NCBI GenBank assembly: GCA_963699055.1
Contig: CAVOTA010000002.1
Coordinates: forward strand, 310,001-374,000
Direction of reading: 5' to 3'
DNA: 64,000 bases
From: Bog-756 sp963699055
Lineage (GTDB): Bacteria > Actinomycetota > Acidimicrobiia > Acidimicrobiales > RAAP-2
A model generated the notes under the pieces. It was not told where the DNA came from and did no database searches. It saw only the letters and a list, made by a program, of their open reading frames with translations. A program made the translations under genes and the position numbers. Positions 62,297 to 64,000 of the stretch are shown here, piece after piece (the stretch's first letter is position 1; each line of letters starts with the position of its first letter).

Positions 62297-63250
62297 TCAG
62301 CTCCCCCCCAGTCGGATGCGGGGGTCGGCGACAGCGTAGAGGATGTCGGCCAGCAGCGACCCGATGACGGTGGCGATGGTGATCACCAGTGTGGTGCCGA
62401 GGACGACCGGGATGTCGTCGTTGAAGGCGGACTGCACGGTCAGCAGGCCCATGCCCGGATAGTTGAAGACGTTCTCGACGATCAGCGCCCCGCTGACGAT
62501 GGCCGGCAGTGACAGGCCGAGCAGGGTCAGGATCGGGATGAGCGCATTGCGCAGGGCGTGGCCGTAGAGGACGCGCTGGTTGCTCGCCCCCTTGGCCCGG
62601 GCGGTGCGGATGTAGTCCTCGGCCATGGCGTCCATCATCGAGGAGCGCATGTAGCGGCTGAAGGACGCGATGCTGGTCACGCACAGGGTGATGACGGGGA
62701 GGGCGAAGGCACGGGGGTCGGTGAAGACGGCCATGGCCGACGCGTCGGTCGGAGGCGATACCGGGAACCACTTGAGGTCGAACGAGAAGTAGATGATCAG
62801 CAGTGTGCCGACGAGGAAGTCCGGCATGGCGTAGAAGAAGAAGGAGGCGCCGGTGGCGATGTAGTCGATCGGCTTGTTGCGCCGCACCACCTGGAGGATG
62901 CCGAGCGGGATGGCGATGATCAGGGCCAGCACCACCGACGCCGTCACCAGCGTGAGGGTCTTCGGGAGTCGTTCCATGATCACCTGGGTCACGCCCTGGT
63001 TGTACTTGTAGGAGTACCCCAGGTTGCCGTGGACGATCCCGTCGATGTAGTGCCAGAACTGGTCCCAGGTGGGGAGATCCAGTCCGTTGCGGCGGTTGAA
63101 CAGCGCCACGGTCATGGGCGTCGCCTTCGGGCCGAGCACGGCTTTCGCCTCGCCCCCGGGGATCAGCTGGGCGAGGACGAAGGTGAACAGGATCACACCG
63201 AGGACGACGATCAACGCCTGTCCCAGTCGTCGGATGATGTATCCGGTCAT
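62297..63250 (-). CDS. ABC transporter permease, DppB/OppB type
   Basis: A 317-residue permease. The start MTGYIIRRLGQALIVVLGV and the conserved GLDLPTWDQFWHYI and HGNLGYSY are typical of DppB. The EAA loop is DYIRTARAKGASNQRVLYG with HALRNALIP. Six helices are seen. It starts 142 bp after the binding-protein gene, behind a strong hairpin that could lower its expression compared with that gene. Confidence 0.92.
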   Translation of the reverse strand: MTGYIIRRLGQALIVVLGVILFTFVLAQLIPGGEAKAVLGPKATPMTVALFNRRNGLDLPTWDQFWHYIDGIVHGNLGYSYKYNQGVTQVIMERLPKTLTLVTASVVLALIIAIPLGILQVVRRNKPIDYIATGASFFFYAMPDFLVGTLLIIYFSFDLKWFPVSPPTDASAMAVFTDPRAFALPVITLCVTSIASFSRYMRSSMMDAMAEDYIRTARAKGASNQRVLYGHALRNALIPILTLLGLSLPAIVSGALIVENVFNYPGMGLLTVQSAFNDDIPVVLGTTLVITIATVIGSLLADILYAVADPRIRLGGS

Positions 63251-63297
63251 CGCTCCTCAGTCACTCCGCCACCTGTGGCTCGCTCCTCCAACGGGGA

Positions 63298-63336
63298 GAA
63301 CCCCCGGCCCGGAGCACGTTCCGGGGCCGGGGGTTC
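63298..63336 (-). terminator. Strong hairpin between binding-protein and permease genes
   Basis: GAACCCCCGGCCCGGA (63298-63313) pairs with TTCCGGGGCCGGGGGTTC (63319-63336), a stem of about 16 bp with one bulge. No T-run follows. Such hairpins after a binding-protein gene often stabilise its mRNA or attenuate downstream genes. Confidence 0.6.
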
Positions 63337-63392
63337 GTCTCCACGTCCCTGCATTCGATTCACGACGGGCCGATCGCACCCGTCGTCGCGAC

Positions 63393-64000
63393 TCACCCGT
63401 TGAACCGCCAGGTCTCCGGGGTGAGGGCCCAGAACACGCTCTGCGGGGTGGCCCCGTCGAGGCCCTTGGCGATCTCGGTGAGCGAGGTCACCGTGTTCGG
63501 CTGGTACACCACCGGAAGCTGCTCGGCCAGGTAGTTCTCGTACGCGGTGAGCGGCGTCTGGGTGGTGTTGGTGGCTGTGATGTTGGCGTCGTTGGTCGGG
63601 TCGGAGTAGCTACCCGAGTTCGACCCGGCGCCGGTCTGGAAGATCTCCTCACCCGTCGGGTAGTAGTCCGGCGAGAAGATCCAGCCGGCACCCCAGTTGC
63701 CGAGCTCCCACGAGCAGTCGGACCCGGAGCACGGGACCGAGTTGCCGATCACCGTGTTGAACGACTGCTGCGACAGGTTCATGGTGATCCCGGCCTGGGC
63801 CCACGAGGACTTCTCGGTGTTCATGAGCTGGGTGAGGCTGGCCTGACCCGAGGCATAGGGAAGGTCGAAGTCGGCCTTCGCCCCGGCGGGGATGCCCGCA
63901 CCGCACTGGTTGGCGGCGGTGCCCGGGTCCGCACAGGTCGACGTCCCGTTGGGAACGACCGTCCAGCCGTGGTCCTTCAGCAACGAGATGGCCTTGGACG
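63393..64000 (-). CDS. Substrate-binding protein of the oligopeptide-type ABC importer, 5' end outside window
   Basis: About 202 C-terminal residues of a family 5 solute-binding protein (OppA/DppA type). Seen: LLKDHGWTV at the edge, FDLPYASGQASLTQLMN, KSSWAQAGITMNL, GNWGAGWIFSPDYYPTGEEIF in two motifs, and a C-terminal QSVFWALTPETWRFNG. The start and any lipoprotein signal lie outside the window. A Cys pair (SVPCSGSDCSW) may form a disulphide. It should be first in the unit with the two permeases. Confidence 0.88.
   Translation of the reverse strand, partial: SKAISLLKDHGWTVVPNGTSTCADPGTAANQCGAGIPAGAKADFDLPYASGQASLTQLMNTEKSSWAQAGITMNLSQQSFNTVIGNSVPCSGSDCSWELGNWGAGWIFSPDYYPTGEEIFQTGAGSNSGSYSDPTNDANITATNTTQTPLTAYENYLAEQLPVVYQPNTVTSLTEIAKGLDGATPQSVFWALTPETWRFNG

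Overview
The window is very GC-rich, densely coding DNA from an actinomycete-type bacterium (Actinomycetota). The class Acidimicrobiia is the best guess. The support is the combination of phosphatidylinositol-mannoside lipid genes (pgsA, patA, pimA), a mycothiol ligase (mshC), an F420-reductase-type gene (npdG), an InhA-type enoyl reductase, near-leaderless promoters, and a secreted protease ending in 42-residue 'GYWLVASDGGIFAFGDA' repeats, which I associate with Acidimicrobiia. The class assignment is inference. I saw no tRNA, rRNA, CRISPR array, insertion sequence or prophage gene.

Positions 1-51476 are mostly a long minus-strand housekeeping block in the order known from mycobacteria. In transcription order it holds npdG, mshC, thrS, HIT, VOC, pgsA, patA, a diguanylate cyclase, pimA, an M48 peptidase, pdxS, pdxT, yebC, ruvC-ruvA-ruvB, queA-tgt, yajC-secD-secF, relA, hisS, aspS, rarA, DUF948, a small membrane protein, alaS, ruvX, mltG, aroE, rodA and a bifunctional-nuclease gene cut by the window start. 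Many neighbours overlap by 4 bp (ATGA or GTGA), which implies translational coupling. They cover tRNA charging, the stringent response, recombination, protein export, vitamin B6, queuosine, PIM lipids and cell-wall synthesis.

Four accessory insertions interrupt this block. (1) 7832-11008 is a sedolisin protease with IPT domains and a repeat tail. (2) 18201-25520 is a surface island: a sortase with an unusual C-terminal extension faces an operon for a wall-anchored-looking protein, a beta-propeller lipoprotein and two large polytopic membrane proteins. (3) 36661-39780 carries a DUF222/HNH endonuclease and a divergent YceI/MarR pair. (4) 39816-41137 is an M48 peptidase whose Gly/Arg/Ser-rich N-terminus seems to be out of frame.

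Positions 51601-59024 form a catabolic-looking cluster on both strands: an InhA-type reductase, a close relative of ketosteroid isomerase, a SnoaL-like protein, an SDR, an HsaA-like flavin enzyme, an aldehyde dehydrogenase, a TetR regulator and a nitronate-monooxygenase-like protein. Steroid or terpenoid breakdown is a reasonable inference. Positions 59098-64000 hold an oligopeptide-type ABC importer: a fused double ATPase on the plus strand faces two permeases and a substrate-binding protein on the minus strand, the last running off the window end.

At least nine genes carry a TANNNT -10 box 6-9 bases before the start codon, the layout of leaderless mRNAs. Short tandem repeats of 7, 9, 11, 12 and 17 bp occur both between genes and inside coding regions.
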